Shown: one piece after another, positions 17,899-26,557 of the stretch | Numbering within the stretch: the stretch's first letter is position 1 | Layout of the letters: every line of letters begins with the position of its first letter | From: Actinomycetes bacterium | GTDB lineage: Bacteria > Actinomycetota > Actinomycetes > Mycobacteriales > Mycobacteriaceae | Assembly: GCA_023461275.1 (NCBI GenBank) | Contig: JAEYMI010000101.1 | Location: 1 to 64,000, forward strand | Length of the DNA: 64,000 nucleotides | Direction: 5' to 3' | Notes under the pieces: generated by a model | What the model was told of the DNA's origin: nothing | Database searches by the model: none | Seen by the model: the letters and a program-made list of their open reading frames with translations, nothing else | Translations under genes and position numbers: made by a program

Positions 17899-18933
17899 AT
17901 GCCCATAGCAACCCCTGAGAAGTACGCCGAGATGTTCGAGAAGGCGAAGGCCGGGGGCTACGCGTTCCCCGCCATCAACTGCACCTCGTCGTCGACGATC
18001 AATGCCGCGATCAAGGGCTTCGCCGACGCCGGCTCTGACGGCATCATCCAATTCTCCACCGGCGGAGCCGAATTCGGCTCGGGTCTGGGTGTCAAGGACA
18101 TGGTGACCGGTGCGGTCGCGCTGGCCGAGTTCGCCCACGTGATCGCCGCCAAGTACGACGTCACGATCGCCCTGCACACCGATCACTGTCCCAAGGACAA
18201 GCTCGACACCTACGTCCGTCCGCTGATTGCGGTCAGCCAGGAACGGGTCGACGCCGGCAAGGACCCGCTGTTCCAGTCACACATGTGGGACGGCAGCGCC
18301 GTGCCGCTCGACGAGAACCTCGAGATCGCCAAGGACCTGCTGGCCAAGACCGCCGCCGCCAAGATCATCCTGGAGATCGAGATCGGCGTCGTCGGCGGTG
18401 AAGAGGACGGCGTCGAAGCAGAGATCGACGACAAGCTGTTCACCACCCCCGAGGACTTCGAGAAGACCGTCGACGCGCTGGGCATCGGCGACAAGGGCAT
18501 CTACCTGCTGGCCGCCACCTTCGGCAACGTCCACGGCGTCTACAAGCCGGGCAACGTGAAGCTGCGTCCCGACGTGCTCAACACCGGCCAGGAAGTCGCG
18601 GTCAAGCGGCTCGGACTCGCCGAGGGCTCCAAGCCGTTCAACTTCGTCTTCCACGGCGGTTCGGGTTCGCTCAAGAGCGAGATCGAGGAAGCCCTCAGCT
18701 ACGGCGTGGTGAAGATGAACGTCGACACCGACACTCAGTACGCCTACACCCGTCCGATCGCCGGGCACATGTTCTCCAACTACGACGGCGTGCTCAAGGT
18801 CGACGGCGACGTCGGCAACAAGAAGGTCTACGACCCGCGTGTCTGGTCGAAGAAGGCCGAGACGTCGATGAGCGAGCGGGTCGTCGAGGCCTGCACCGAC
18901 CTCAAGTCGGTCGGCAAGTCGATCTCCGCCTGA
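17899..18933 (+). CDS. fba: Class II fructose-bisphosphate aldolase
   Basis: 344-residue zinc-dependent aldolase that splits fructose 1,6-bisphosphate in glycolysis and makes it in gluconeogenesis. The sequence shows the actinobacterial class IIa pattern: INCTSSSTINAAIKGFADAGSDGI at the N-terminus, zinc-ligand HTDHCPKDK, EIEIGVVGGEEDGV, FGNVHGVYKPGNVKL and FHGGSGSLKSEI. The ATG at 17899 has GGAGG 7 nt upstream. A strong hairpin follows the stop. It is divergent from dedA. Confidence 0.95.
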   Translation: MPIATPEKYAEMFEKAKAGGYAFPAINCTSSSTINAAIKGFADAGSDGIIQFSTGGAEFGSGLGVKDMVTGAVALAEFAHVIAAKYDVTIALHTDHCPKDKLDTYVRPLIAVSQERVDAGKDPLFQSHMWDGSAVPLDENLEIAKDLLAKTAAAKIILEIEIGVVGGEEDGVEAEIDDKLFTTPEDFEKTVDALGIGDKGIYLLAATFGNVHGVYKPGNVKLRPDVLNTGQEVAVKRLGLAEGSKPFNFVFHGGSGSLKSEIEEALSYGVVKMNVDTDTQYAYTRPIAGHMFSNYDGVLKVDGDVGNKKVYDPRVWSKKAETSMSERVVEACTDLKSVGKSISA

Positions 18934-18950
18934 CGGCTTTAGCCGCACCA

Positions 18951-18992
18951 ACGACGAACGCTCCGGCCCGAATGGGTCGGAGCGTTCGTCGT
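18951..18992 (+). terminator. Bidirectional hairpin terminator after fba
   Basis: Perfect 15-bp stem (18951-18965 with 18978-18992). The 12-nt interior can pair further around a GAAT loop. There is no T-tract, which is usual for actinobacterial terminators. It lies between the convergent fba and the acidic membrane protein gene. Confidence 0.85.
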
Positions 18993-19025
18993 AGGTGGTG
19001 TTCGTCGTGGACGGTGAGTCCGGTG

Positions 19026-21113
19026 CTACTGGGTGCAGACCTTCCAGTCGTCGCCCGACTTCTGCAGGTTGATGGTCCGCTGCTGGGGTGCGTCGGGCTT
19101 GCTGGTGTGCACCGCCATCACCTCGACGACCGCCTTGTCCCCGTTGTCGGTGACGCGTGATGCGGTGACCTGCTGCACCTGGATCAGCTCGTTGCGCTGC
19201 TTCTGGGCGGTGTAGATCTTCTGGAAGTCGGCATCGCTGATGCGCATGTAGTACTGGTTGGTCTCGCCACACGTCACCGACCGCAGCGTCGCCAGATCGC
19301 CGCTGTACAGCGCGCTGGAGTACGTCTTCGCGGCGTCGGCGGCGACGTCGGCCGGGGCCGGGGGCCGCATGTTGATGTACGCGAAGACCGCGCCGGCCGC
19401 CACGATGAGCGCGACCGCTGCCGCGGCGAGCAGCCACGGCCAGCGTCGACGACGGGTGGTGGCGGTGTCCGACGGCGTGACCTTGCCGGCCTTGTCGGCG
19501 CCGGACTTCTCGGGCGCGATGACTTTGGGTTCGTGGGCGGTGGTGGACCAGCCCTCGTTGCGGGGCTTGTCGCGGGTGGTGCTCGCCGCTGCGCCGACTG
19601 CTGCCGCGCCTGCCACCGCTGCGCCCGCGACCGCGGCTTTGGTGGCCGTGCTGTCGGTGCTCTTGGTGTCGCTGCCCTTGGTGTCGGCGCTGGTGTCGGC
19701 GCTGGTGGTCACCGCTGCCGCAGGGGTGCTTTCGACGGTCGGTTCGTCGTCACCGACCGGCTCGTCGATGTCTCCGTGGCTGATGCTCGCGAGGTCGTCG
19801 AGGTCGGCGGCGTCGGGCAGCTGGTCCTTGTTGATGACCGTGGTGGCCGCGTCGATGGACCCGCCACCGCCCGGCTTCTTGGGGCCGGCCGGTTTCGTCG
19901 GTGCCGCGGGATTCTCGGCAGCGCCCTTGGCTTCCGCGGTGCCCTTTGCTTCCGCGGTGGCGTCGGCGTCGGCGGTGGTCGCCTGCGCCGGCTCGGCGTC
20001 AGCGGCCGGTCCGCCCAGTGCGTCGATGTTCTCGAGGTCATCGAGATCGGCCAGGTCAGGCAGGTTGTCCCGGCTGATCACCTTGGTCGCCGAATCGATG
20101 CCACGACCACCGCGCGGTCGCGGACGTTCGGGTTCGGCCGGCGTTGCCTCCGGCACGTCGTCGATCGGGGTCTCGGACGCGGGGGTTTCCGACGCGGGGG
20201 CCTCGGCCTCGATGACCTGCTCGGCATCGGCAACGGGCTCGTCGTCGACGACCGGCGCGGTCTCGGCGACCGGCTCGTCGTCGACAACCGGCTCGGTCAC
20301 GACATCCGCTTCGGCTTCGGCCTTCTCTGCCTCAGCCTTTTCGGCCTCAGCCTTGTCTGGCTCAGCAACTGCCTCAGCCTCGTCGGCTTCGGTGCTCTCG
20401 GCTTCGACGACCGGCTCGGCCTCGACTCCGACCTCGCTGACCTCGCCGGCATTGTCGGCCACCCCGGCTTCGTGTGCGGGTGTCTCGACGGCCTCGTCGG
20501 ATTCGGAGACGGGCTCGGCATCGGCCTCGTCGGCTTCATCGACTACTGCCTCATCAGCTACGGCATCGTCGTCGGCAACCGCCTCATTGGCAACTGCCTC
20601 ATTGGTAACCGTCTCGCCGACGACGTCTGGGACCTCGGTGACAGCAGCCTCGTCGGATGCGTCATCGGTCGTGATCGCGATGCTCGCGTCATCAGCGTCA
20701 GCGTCGGCATCAGTGTCCGCGGTCAGATCAGCGCTCTCGGTCACGTCGGCAACCTCGGCAGCTTCGGTCACATCGGCAGCTTCGGTCACATCGGTCTCAG
20801 GTGCTGTCGATGGGTCGTCGTTCGCGGCGGGTGTTTCTGCCGTCTTCGACGTCGGGTTGTGCGTCACCGTGTCCCCTTGAGTGGAGTCGTGATTATTCGA
20901 GCTGTCCGTCACCGCTGTGTCCGTTGTTGATGCTGTGTCATCTGATGATGCTGTGTCGTCGCTCGGGGTGGTCGTGCCGTTGCTGTGGGTGGTTGTTGCG
21001 GGGCGGTCAGTGGGGGGCAGCGGATCGCGGGGTTCACGGAGCTTCCGTAGAACAGAGATGGCCTTGTCGACCACCGACTTCTGATCATCAGATTCCTGCA
21101 ACGCTGCCCTCAC
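19026..21113 (-). CDS. Large acidic single-pass membrane protein with duplicated DLDDL module (Rv0361-like C-terminus)
   Basis: 695 residues from GTG 21113. After a short N-terminal region (DKAISVLRKLREP) comes about 500 residues of Asp/Glu/Ala/Val/Thr-rich disordered sequence. Inside it are two copies of a 35-residue module, at about 333-366 and 409-444, each with S(A)T-(K/T)VI-x-(R/K)D-(N/Q)LPD-ADLDDL. A basic patch and one transmembrane helix (about 557-581, WPWLLAAAAVALIVAAGAVF) lead to an extracytoplasmic domain ending DDWKVCTQ. That domain resembles Rv0361 and the small protein at 55771-56256. Only the C-terminal domain is of a family I know, and its function is unknown. Confidence 0.7.
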   Translation of the reverse strand: MRAALQESDDQKSVVDKAISVLRKLREPRDPLPPTDRPATTTHSNGTTTPSDDTASSDDTASTTDTAVTDSSNNHDSTQGDTVTHNPTSKTAETPAANDDPSTAPETDVTEAADVTEAAEVADVTESADLTADTDADADADDASIAITTDDASDEAAVTEVPDVVGETVTNEAVANEAVADDDAVADEAVVDEADEADAEPVSESDEAVETPAHEAGVADNAGEVSEVGVEAEPVVEAESTEADEAEAVAEPDKAEAEKAEAEKAEAEADVVTEPVVDDEPVAETAPVVDDEPVADAEQVIEAEAPASETPASETPIDDVPEATPAEPERPRPRGGRGIDSATKVISRDNLPDLADLDDLENIDALGGPAADAEPAQATTADADATAEAKGTAEAKGAAENPAAPTKPAGPKKPGGGGSIDAATTVINKDQLPDAADLDDLASISHGDIDEPVGDDEPTVESTPAAAVTTSADTSADTKGSDTKSTDSTATKAAVAGAAVAGAAAVGAAASTTRDKPRNEGWSTTAHEPKVIAPEKSGADKAGKVTPSDTATTRRRRWPWLLAAAAVALIVAAGAVFAYINMRPPAPADVAADAAKTYSSALYSGDLATLRSVTCGETNQYYMRISDADFQKIYTAQKQRNELIQVQQVTASRVTDNGDKAVVEVMAVHTSKPDAPQQRTINLQKSGDDWKVCTQ

Positions 21114-21336
21114 CTCGCCTTCTCGCCGATCACCTGCAGAGTTCTTCAGTACGGGTCCGCTGTACGTATGCCGGGCCGGACAACCACGCATGATGCGGGC
21201 ATCGCGACATTCACCCTAGCGAATGCGCTGCAGCCGCAGTTGGGTGCTGTCCCCTCGAACACCGGTAGTCAGATCTCAGTCGCCGGGCTCTGAGTCCGCG
21301 ACGGCCTACCACTCTATGCGGTGATTCAATGTAGCG

Positions 21337-21774
21337 GTGACTTCATTCGGCGATTTGCTCGGTCCCCAACCTGTCCTGCTCACCGGAGACGACGACGCGG
21401 AGTCGGATCTGCTCAACGGCGCCCGCCCGGCCGACGTGGCCGCGGAGCATCCGACGGCGTCGATCGCCTGGGCATTTCTCGCCGAGGCGGCTCTCGATGC
21501 CGCGTCGGGCGGGGAGAACACCGAGAAGGTGATCGAGGCGTACGCCTATGCCCGCACCGGCTACCACCGCGGCCTCGACCAGCTGCGACGCCACGGCTGG
21601 AAGGGGTTCGGCCCGGTGCCGTGGAGCCATGAACCCAACCGCGGTTTCCTGCGGTGCGTCGGTGCATTGGCGCGGGCCGCCGATGCCATCGGTGAATCCG
21701 ACGAGAACCTGCGCTGCCTGGATCTGCTCAACGACAGCGATCCCACCGCGGCAGCACACCTCGGGCTGGCCTGA
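21337..21774 (+). CDS. DUF3151 family protein (Rv0360c-like)
   Basis: 145 residues starting at GTG 21337. It matches the actinobacterial DUF3151 family as I remember it, including EAYAYARTGYHRGLDQLRRHGWKG and PWSHEPNRGFLRCVGALARAA. It looks all-helical and cytosolic. Function unknown. It lies divergent to the Rv0361-like gene, the same relative order as Rv0360c-Rv0361. The next gene follows after 14 nt. Confidence 0.8.
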   Translation: MTSFGDLLGPQPVLLTGDDDAESDLLNGARPADVAAEHPTASIAWAFLAEAALDAASGGENTEKVIEAYAYARTGYHRGLDQLRRHGWKGFGPVPWSHEPNRGFLRCVGALARAADAIGESDENLRCLDLLNDSDPTAAAHLGLA

Positions 21775-21788
21775 ACCAGCCCCCGCCC

Positions 21789-22892
21789 GTGATCGACCGG
21801 CTGCGCCGACGACTCGCCTCCCTGCCGCCGAGCCTTCGGGGGCGGTTTCGTCGACTCTGGTTGTCGCTGGTCCCGATCGCGCAGTGCTCGCTGGCGGCCG
21901 GGTTGTCGTGGTGGATCGCGGTCAACGTCTTCGGACATCCGCAGCCGTTCTTCGCGCCGATCGCCGCGGTCGTCTCGCTCGGGTTGTCGTTGGGCAAACG
22001 CTGGCGCCGGTCGGTGGAGCTCGTTGCCGGCGTCACCATCGGCATCCTCATCGGAGATGCCCTGATCTCGGTGATCGGGTCCGGCACCTGGCAGATCATC
22101 GTGGTGATCGCGTTGGCGATGAGTACTGCGGTGTTCCTGGACAAGGGACCGATCATCCCGCTGCAGGCGGCATCGTCGGCGGCTCTGGTGGCCACGCTGC
22201 TGCCGCCGGGTGGCATCGCCGGATTCCACCGGGCCATCGACGCCCTGATCGGCGGGATCTGCGGAATCCTGATCGTCATCATCATCCCGGTCAATCCGGC
22301 GCATCGGGCTCGACGGGACGCGGCCGGAGTGCTGGCGACCGTGCGCGACGCGGCTCACGAGCTGGCCGAGGGGCTTCGGGACATGGACGTCGACACGACC
22401 TCGGCGGCACTGGAAGCGGCCCGCTCGACCCAGGGCGACATCAACGAGATGCGGGCCGACATGAGTGGTGGACGTGAGGTCAGCACCATGTCGCCGCTGT
22501 ACTGGACGGCACGTGATCGTCTGCAGCGGATCTCGGCGACTGCCGACCCGATCGACAACGCAGTGCGCAACTTCCGGGTCGTCGCACGCCGGGCCAGCGG
22601 TATGACACAACGCGGCGCCCCGGTGCGGCCGGAACTGATCGACATCATCGACGACATCGGCGACGGCTTCGAGACCCTGCGCAAGATGATGCTCGCCGAC
22701 CCTGGACAACCGCCCGACGAGGCCGACGCCGCACGCGTCATCCGCACCATCACGCGCAAGGCGAAGCCGGAATTGGTTGCCGACAGTGAGATGTCGGAGA
22801 CGGCGATCCTGGCCGAGATCCGATCGTTGCTGGTGGACATGCTGATGATCGCCGGGCTGCGCCGCTCGTCGGCGGTGGCGACGCTGCGCTGA
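21789..22892 (+). CDS. FUSC/aromatic acid exporter-like membrane protein
   Basis: 367 residues. The N-terminal half has about six hydrophobic spans (residues 20-175), including CSLAAGLSWWIAVNVFG-HPQPFFAPIAAVVSLGLSLGKRW, the typical FUSC/ArAE entry. The C-terminal half is a cytosolic helical domain with many charged residues. Relatives export aromatic carboxylates or sit in cell-envelope stress responses. The start is GTG 21789, 14 nt after the DUF3151 gene. A long hairpin ends the unit. Confidence 0.75.
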   Translation: MIDRLRRRLASLPPSLRGRFRRLWLSLVPIAQCSLAAGLSWWIAVNVFGHPQPFFAPIAAVVSLGLSLGKRWRRSVELVAGVTIGILIGDALISVIGSGTWQIIVVIALAMSTAVFLDKGPIIPLQAASSAALVATLLPPGGIAGFHRAIDALIGGICGILIVIIIPVNPAHRARRDAAGVLATVRDAAHELAEGLRDMDVDTTSAALEAARSTQGDINEMRADMSGGREVSTMSPLYWTARDRLQRISATADPIDNAVRNFRVVARRASGMTQRGAPVRPELIDIIDDIGDGFETLRKMMLADPGQPPDEADAARVIRTITRKAKPELVADSEMSETAILAEIRSLLVDMLMIAGLRRSSAVATLR

Positions 22893-22913
22893 CGGCCCGC
22901 CCGTCGAGGTTCC

Positions 22914-22973
22914 CGCGACCTCAGCTGGTTCCCGCGACCTTGGCTACGTTCGCGGGAACCAGCTGAGGTCGCG
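22914..22973 (+). terminator. 24-bp perfect inverted repeat
   Basis: Arms 22914-22937 and 22950-22973 pair perfectly over 24 bp around a 12-nt loop. The motif TTCCCGCGACCT occurs twice in the left side, so part of the arm is also a direct repeat. It lies 21 nt after the FUSC stop, ahead of the CDF gene, and probably terminates transcription; it could also be a mobile palindrome. Confidence 0.75.
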
Positions 22974-23048
22974 CGAGTGTTCGCCGGTGGCGAAACTCAC
23001 GTACCGGATGGTGAGGTTCACCTAAGAAAAGGGCCTGACGTCCCTTGC

Positions 23049-23074
23049 AATACATGCGAAACGATGCATATATT
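23049..23074 (+). promoter_or_regulatory. Candidate metal-responsive operator and leaderless promoter of the CDF gene
   Basis: Nine-nt arms AATACATGC and GCATATATT (one mismatch, 8-nt spacer) form an AT-rich inverted repeat in otherwise GC-rich DNA. TATATT at 23069-23074 is a good -10 and would place the transcript start at or next to the ATG 23084. No Shine-Dalgarno is visible, which supports a leaderless mRNA. ArsR/SmtB-type sensors bind repeats of this kind. Confidence 0.5.
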
Positions 23075-23083
23075 GGCCGCACT

Positions 23084-24007
23084 ATGGGCAGCGGACATTC
23101 GCACGGTGGACATTCGCACGGGGTGACGGCCGAATCGGCGTCGAACCGCCGAATCTGGCCGATGGTGGCGGCCGTCGCGATCATCGGCGGTTACTTCGTC
23201 GTCGAGTTGAGCACCGGCATCATCGTCAACTCGTTGGCGCTGATCGCCGACGCCGGGCACATGCTCACCGACGTCGTCGCGCTGCTGATGGGACTGGTCG
23301 CACTGCTGCTCGCGCGGCACGGCCGCACCACCGACAAGCGCAGCTTCGGGTGGCATCGCGCCGAGGTCTTCACCGCCGTCGCCAACGCCGCACTGCTGAT
23401 CGGTGTCGCGGTCTTCGTCCTCTACGAGGCCATCGAGCGCATCGGTACCGATCCGCAGGTCCCCGGACTGGTCCTCGTCGTGGTCGCGGCGGTCGGATTG
23501 CTGGTCAACCTCGCGGTAATGCTGCTGCTGCGCGCCGACGCCAAGGAATCCATCGCGGTGCGCGGGGCGTATCTGGAGGTCTTGGCCGACGCGGTCGGCA
23601 GCATCGGCGTGCTGGTGGCCGGCGTGATCGCCATGACCACCGGCTGGGGATACGCCGACATCGTGGTCGCGGTGCTCATCGCGCTGTGGGTGGTGCCGCG
23701 CGCAATCCGCCTGGCCATCGACGGTCTACGCATCCTCAATCAGCAGGCCCCGGCCCACATCGACGTCGAGGCGCTGCGCTCCGAGCTCGCCGCGCTCCCA
23801 CAGGTCGACGACGTCCACGATCTGCACGTGTGGTCGTTGACCACCGGGATGGACGTCGCCACCGTGCATCTGGGCAGCGAGGTGTCCAATGCCGAGGTGC
23901 TGACCGCGGCGAAAGCGGTGCTCGGCCACTACGGTCTGGAGCACGCGACCATCCAGGTGGACCCGCACGACGCCCGACAACGATGCCACGACGAACTGCG
24001 ATGGTGA
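23084..24007 (+). CDS. Cation diffusion facilitator (zinc/cobalt/cadmium efflux)
   Basis: 307-residue CDF transporter with a His-rich N-terminus (GSGHSHGGHSHG), about six transmembrane helices and a C-terminal ferredoxin-like domain (DVHDLHVWSLTTGMDVATVHL). The TM2 site is HMLTD (HxxxD), but the TM5 site reads EVLAD, with Glu where zinc exporters of the CzcD type usually have His. It swaps cytosolic divalent metal for protons. The MGSGHS start at 23084 is preferred; an earlier start at 23045 would overlap the operator. Confidence 0.9.
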   Translation: MGSGHSHGGHSHGVTAESASNRRIWPMVAAVAIIGGYFVVELSTGIIVNSLALIADAGHMLTDVVALLMGLVALLLARHGRTTDKRSFGWHRAEVFTAVANAALLIGVAVFVLYEAIERIGTDPQVPGLVLVVVAAVGLLVNLAVMLLLRADAKESIAVRGAYLEVLADAVGSIGVLVAGVIAMTTGWGYADIVVAVLIALWVVPRAIRLAIDGLRILNQQAPAHIDVEALRSELAALPQVDDVHDLHVWSLTTGMDVATVHLGSEVSNAEVLTAAKAVLGHYGLEHATIQVDPHDARQRCHDELRW

Positions 24008-24112
24008 GGTGGACGCCCGGATTGTCCGGAACCTCGCGTCCTGTTGATGAACAATTGATTGCATGGCCCCGCCTACCAGGGCAAGGCGGTCCGCCGACGC
24101 TACGATCGGTCG

Positions 24113-24904
24113 GTGCAACGGCGTCACTTTCTGACCGCGCTGGCCGCGGGCACTCTCGGCGCGTTGACGTCGTGTTCGGTTGGCGACCCCGTGCCCCTCG
24201 CGGTGCACTCCTCGGCACCGCCACCACCACCCAAGCCGGCCGGTGTCGGGTTGCTCCCACCCGACGTCGCCTCGCGCACACCGCTACCCGCCGAACCAAT
24301 CACCGGCCTTCCGGGACGCGGTCGTCACCTGGCATTGACCGTCGACGACGGCGCCAGCTCGGAGGTGGTCGGTGCCTACATCAAGTTCGCCAAGGACACC
24401 GGGGCCCGCTTCACCTTCTTCGTCACCGGCAGCTTTGATTCGTGGCGCGACAACCGGGACCAACTGCGGCCGCTGGTGGAATCGGGCCAGATTCAGCTCG
24501 GCAACCACACCTGGACACATGCTGACCTGACGTCGTTGTCGTCATCGGGTGTGGCCGACGAGCTCAAGCAATGTAAAGAGTTCCTGCGCAAGGAATTCGG
24601 CGTCGATGGCACGCCGTTCTACCGACCGCCCTACGGGTATCGCAACGAAGGTGTCGACGCGGTGGCCGCCGACCTCGGCTATCTGGCGCCGACGTTGTGG
24701 TACGGCTCGCTGTCGGATTCGGGTTTGATCACCGAGCAGTACCTCTTGCGTTGTGCGCGTGAATATTTCCACCCGCAGACGGTCATCATCGGACACGCCA
24801 ACCATCCGCCGGTCACCCACACCTACCCGCAGCTCGTCGAGATCATCAAGAATCGACGCCTGCGGATGGTCACCCTGAACGACTACTTCCTGCCGCACCG
24901 CTGA
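24113..24904 (+). CDS. Polysaccharide deacetylase, Tat/lipoprotein export signal
   Basis: 263 residues from GTG 24113. The N-terminus QRRHFLTALAAGTLGALTSC combines a twin-arginine-like motif with a lipobox (LTSC), so it is probably an exported lipoprotein. The NodB domain shows LTVDDGAS (Asp-Asp), NHTWTH (metal His pair) and RPPYGYRN. Such enzymes deacetylate peptidoglycan or other N-acetylated glycans at the cell surface. A Pro-rich linker (APPPPPKPA) lies between the signal and the domain. Confidence 0.85.
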   Translation: MQRRHFLTALAAGTLGALTSCSVGDPVPLAVHSSAPPPPPKPAGVGLLPPDVASRTPLPAEPITGLPGRGRHLALTVDDGASSEVVGAYIKFAKDTGARFTFFVTGSFDSWRDNRDQLRPLVESGQIQLGNHTWTHADLTSLSSSGVADELKQCKEFLRKEFGVDGTPFYRPPYGYRNEGVDAVAADLGYLAPTLWYGSLSDSGLITEQYLLRCAREYFHPQTVIIGHANHPPVTHTYPQLVEIIKNRRLRMVTLNDYFLPHR

Positions 24905-24941
24905 ACGTCGACGCCCGATGGGCAATTCGCCGCCGGCGGAT

Positions 24942-25757
24942 TCACCGCCAGAAGACGAACAGGCCCCAGCCGTAGCTCGCGAGAACCGATGGCACGCCGG
25001 ACAATTCGAACAGCCAGTAGATGGCGTCGAAGAAGGCGCGGTTGAGCTGCGGAATGAACAGCAACCCGAAGACGATGAGGAAGCCGTACGGGCCGATCTT
25101 CGCCATCGACGCCCTGGTGCTGTCGGAGAGATACGGTTCGATGGCGCCGTAGCCGTCGAATCCGGGTACCGGCAACAGATTCAGGACCGCCGCGGTGATC
25201 TGCAGGAACGCCAGCATCGCGAGCGCGGCCCACAGATTCACCGCCGGCGAGAAGGCGATGCCGTCGGTCAAGGCGGTGATGCCCTCGCCGTAACCGATCC
25301 GGATCACGGCCAGAAGTATCACGGCCAGAACGATATTCGTGAACGGTCCGGCGAGTGAGACCAGCGTGCGCTGCCGCTTGGTGAAGCCGCTCTGGTTGAC
25401 GTACACCGCGCCGCCGGGAAAGCCGATGCCGCCCAACAGGATGATCAACAGCGGTAGCCCGATGGAGAGGCCGGGGTGGGTGTACTTCAGTGGGTTCAGG
25501 GTCAGGTAGCCGCGAAGTTCGGCGTTGCGGTCACCGAACCGGAACGCGGTCACCGCGTGGGCGAATTCGTGTAGACACAACGAGATGACCCAGCCGGCCA
25601 ACACCAACAGTATTGTGCCGCCGACGGATTGGGCATTGCGCCCGACGTCGGAGGTGGCGCTCAGCCATGCGCCGAACCCGGCGGCCACGATGAATCCCAG
25701 AAAGATCGGCCCCGGGCGGATCGCGCCGAGGAGTTCACGTCCGGTGGGCGTGGTCAT
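24942..25757 (-). CDS. Site-2-protease-like M50 family membrane metalloprotease (Rv0359-like)
   Basis: 271-residue integral membrane protein. The zinc motif is LCLHEFAHAVTAFRFGD (HExxH variant HEFAH), and the third ligand region is NLLPVPGFDGYGAIEPYL. About six membrane spans are seen. There is no PDZ or CBS domain, so this is the compact M50 type. The ATG at 25757 overlaps the stop of the upstream gene by 4 nt, the same pair order as Rv0358-Rv0359. The substrate is unknown. Confidence 0.85.
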   Translation of the reverse strand: MTTPTGRELLGAIRPGPIFLGFIVAAGFGAWLSATSDVGRNAQSVGGTILLVLAGWVISLCLHEFAHAVTAFRFGDRNAELRGYLTLNPLKYTHPGLSIGLPLLIILLGGIGFPGGAVYVNQSGFTKRQRTLVSLAGPFTNIVLAVILLAVIRIGYGEGITALTDGIAFSPAVNLWAALAMLAFLQITAAVLNLLPVPGFDGYGAIEPYLSDSTRASMAKIGPYGFLIVFGLLFIPQLNRAFFDAIYWLFELSGVPSVLASYGWGLFVFWR

Positions 25758-26416
25758 GGCCGTACCAGTCTGAGGTCGACGTGATGCCGGTAGAAGGTGG
25801 ACCGCTTGACCACCCGCGGGGTCAGCACCCCCTCGCGTTCGACGACGAGGTTCTCGCCGCCGGTCTGTGCCGCGCGGCCCCACACCCAGCCACCGCCGGA
25901 GCCCGGGAGGCGCAGCGGTCGTTCGATCCTGGCACGGAGGCCGGGGGCGGTCGGGGTCGGTTCGATCCGCACACCGCGAACCTCGCCGGTGAACAGCCTG
26001 GTGTCGTCGACGTAGCTTTCGCCGTGCAGCCGCCGGCCCTCGACGCCGAGGTGGCGTGCGTGACCGACCAACACCGTGGCCGCGTCGTCGCGGATGAGCG
26101 GGATCGACAATGCGCGTCCCCGGCCGGCGAGGTCGAGCGCCTGCGCGCCGTGCGGCAGGCCGTAGACCACGGTCGCCGCGGTGGGGTGGGCGGGGGCGTA
26201 GGCGACGTCGACGTCGAGTCGTTCGGCGATCATCAGCCGTGCCAGCACCGCGGCGAAGAAGACGTCGGAGGCATCGTCCCCGGAGCCGGTGAGCGCTTCG
26301 TCGGGGCGCACCACGATCCGTGCGATACCGGGCTTGGACAGCACCTCGGACACCATCTCCTTGACGGCCTGTCGGTCGACGGCGGGCGCGCTCTGCACGA
26401 TCTGGGCGGTGGTCAC
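25754..26416 (-). CDS. Conserved actinobacterial protein (Rv0358-like)
   Basis: 220 residues from GTG 26416. It has no motif I can name. The sequence is rich in Ala, Val and Arg, with VSEVLSKPGIARIVVRP near the N-terminus and a conserved-looking SGGGWVWGRAAQTGGENLVVEREG block before a basic C-terminus (RSTFYRHHVDLRLVRP). Translational overlap with the M50 gene suggests it works with that protease. Homology to Rv0358 rests on position and size. Confidence 0.6.
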   Translation of the reverse strand: MTTAQIVQSAPAVDRQAVKEMVSEVLSKPGIARIVVRPDEALTGSGDDASDVFFAAVLARLMIAERLDVDVAYAPAHPTAATVVYGLPHGAQALDLAGRGRALSIPLIRDDAATVLVGHARHLGVEGRRLHGESYVDDTRLFTGEVRGVRIEPTPTAPGLRARIERPLRLPGSGGGWVWGRAAQTGGENLVVEREGVLTPRVVKRSTFYRHHVDLRLVRP

Positions 26417-26557
26417 CGCGCAAGCGTATCGACGGTCACTGTGATGAGTGCCTCCGACCGCCGAAGTATCACCGACCACCGACAAAGGCCGGGAAGGGTG
26501 AGTAGGTTCGTAGTCGTCACCTCCGCATCACCCCGCTCGTTTCTGAGGAGAGCACCG

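Noticed and set aside
19258..20930. Two long plus-strand frames (Ser/Ala/Val-rich and Gly/Val/Arg-rich)
   Set aside because: They mirror the repetitive Asp/Glu/Ala codons of the acidic membrane protein on the other strand; the minus-strand frame has a membrane helix and a family-like C-terminus.
25781..26557. N-terminal 259-residue extension of the aldehyde dehydrogenase
   Set aside because: It is antisense to the Rv0358-like gene, and GAGGAG before ATG 26558 marks the normal ALDH start.
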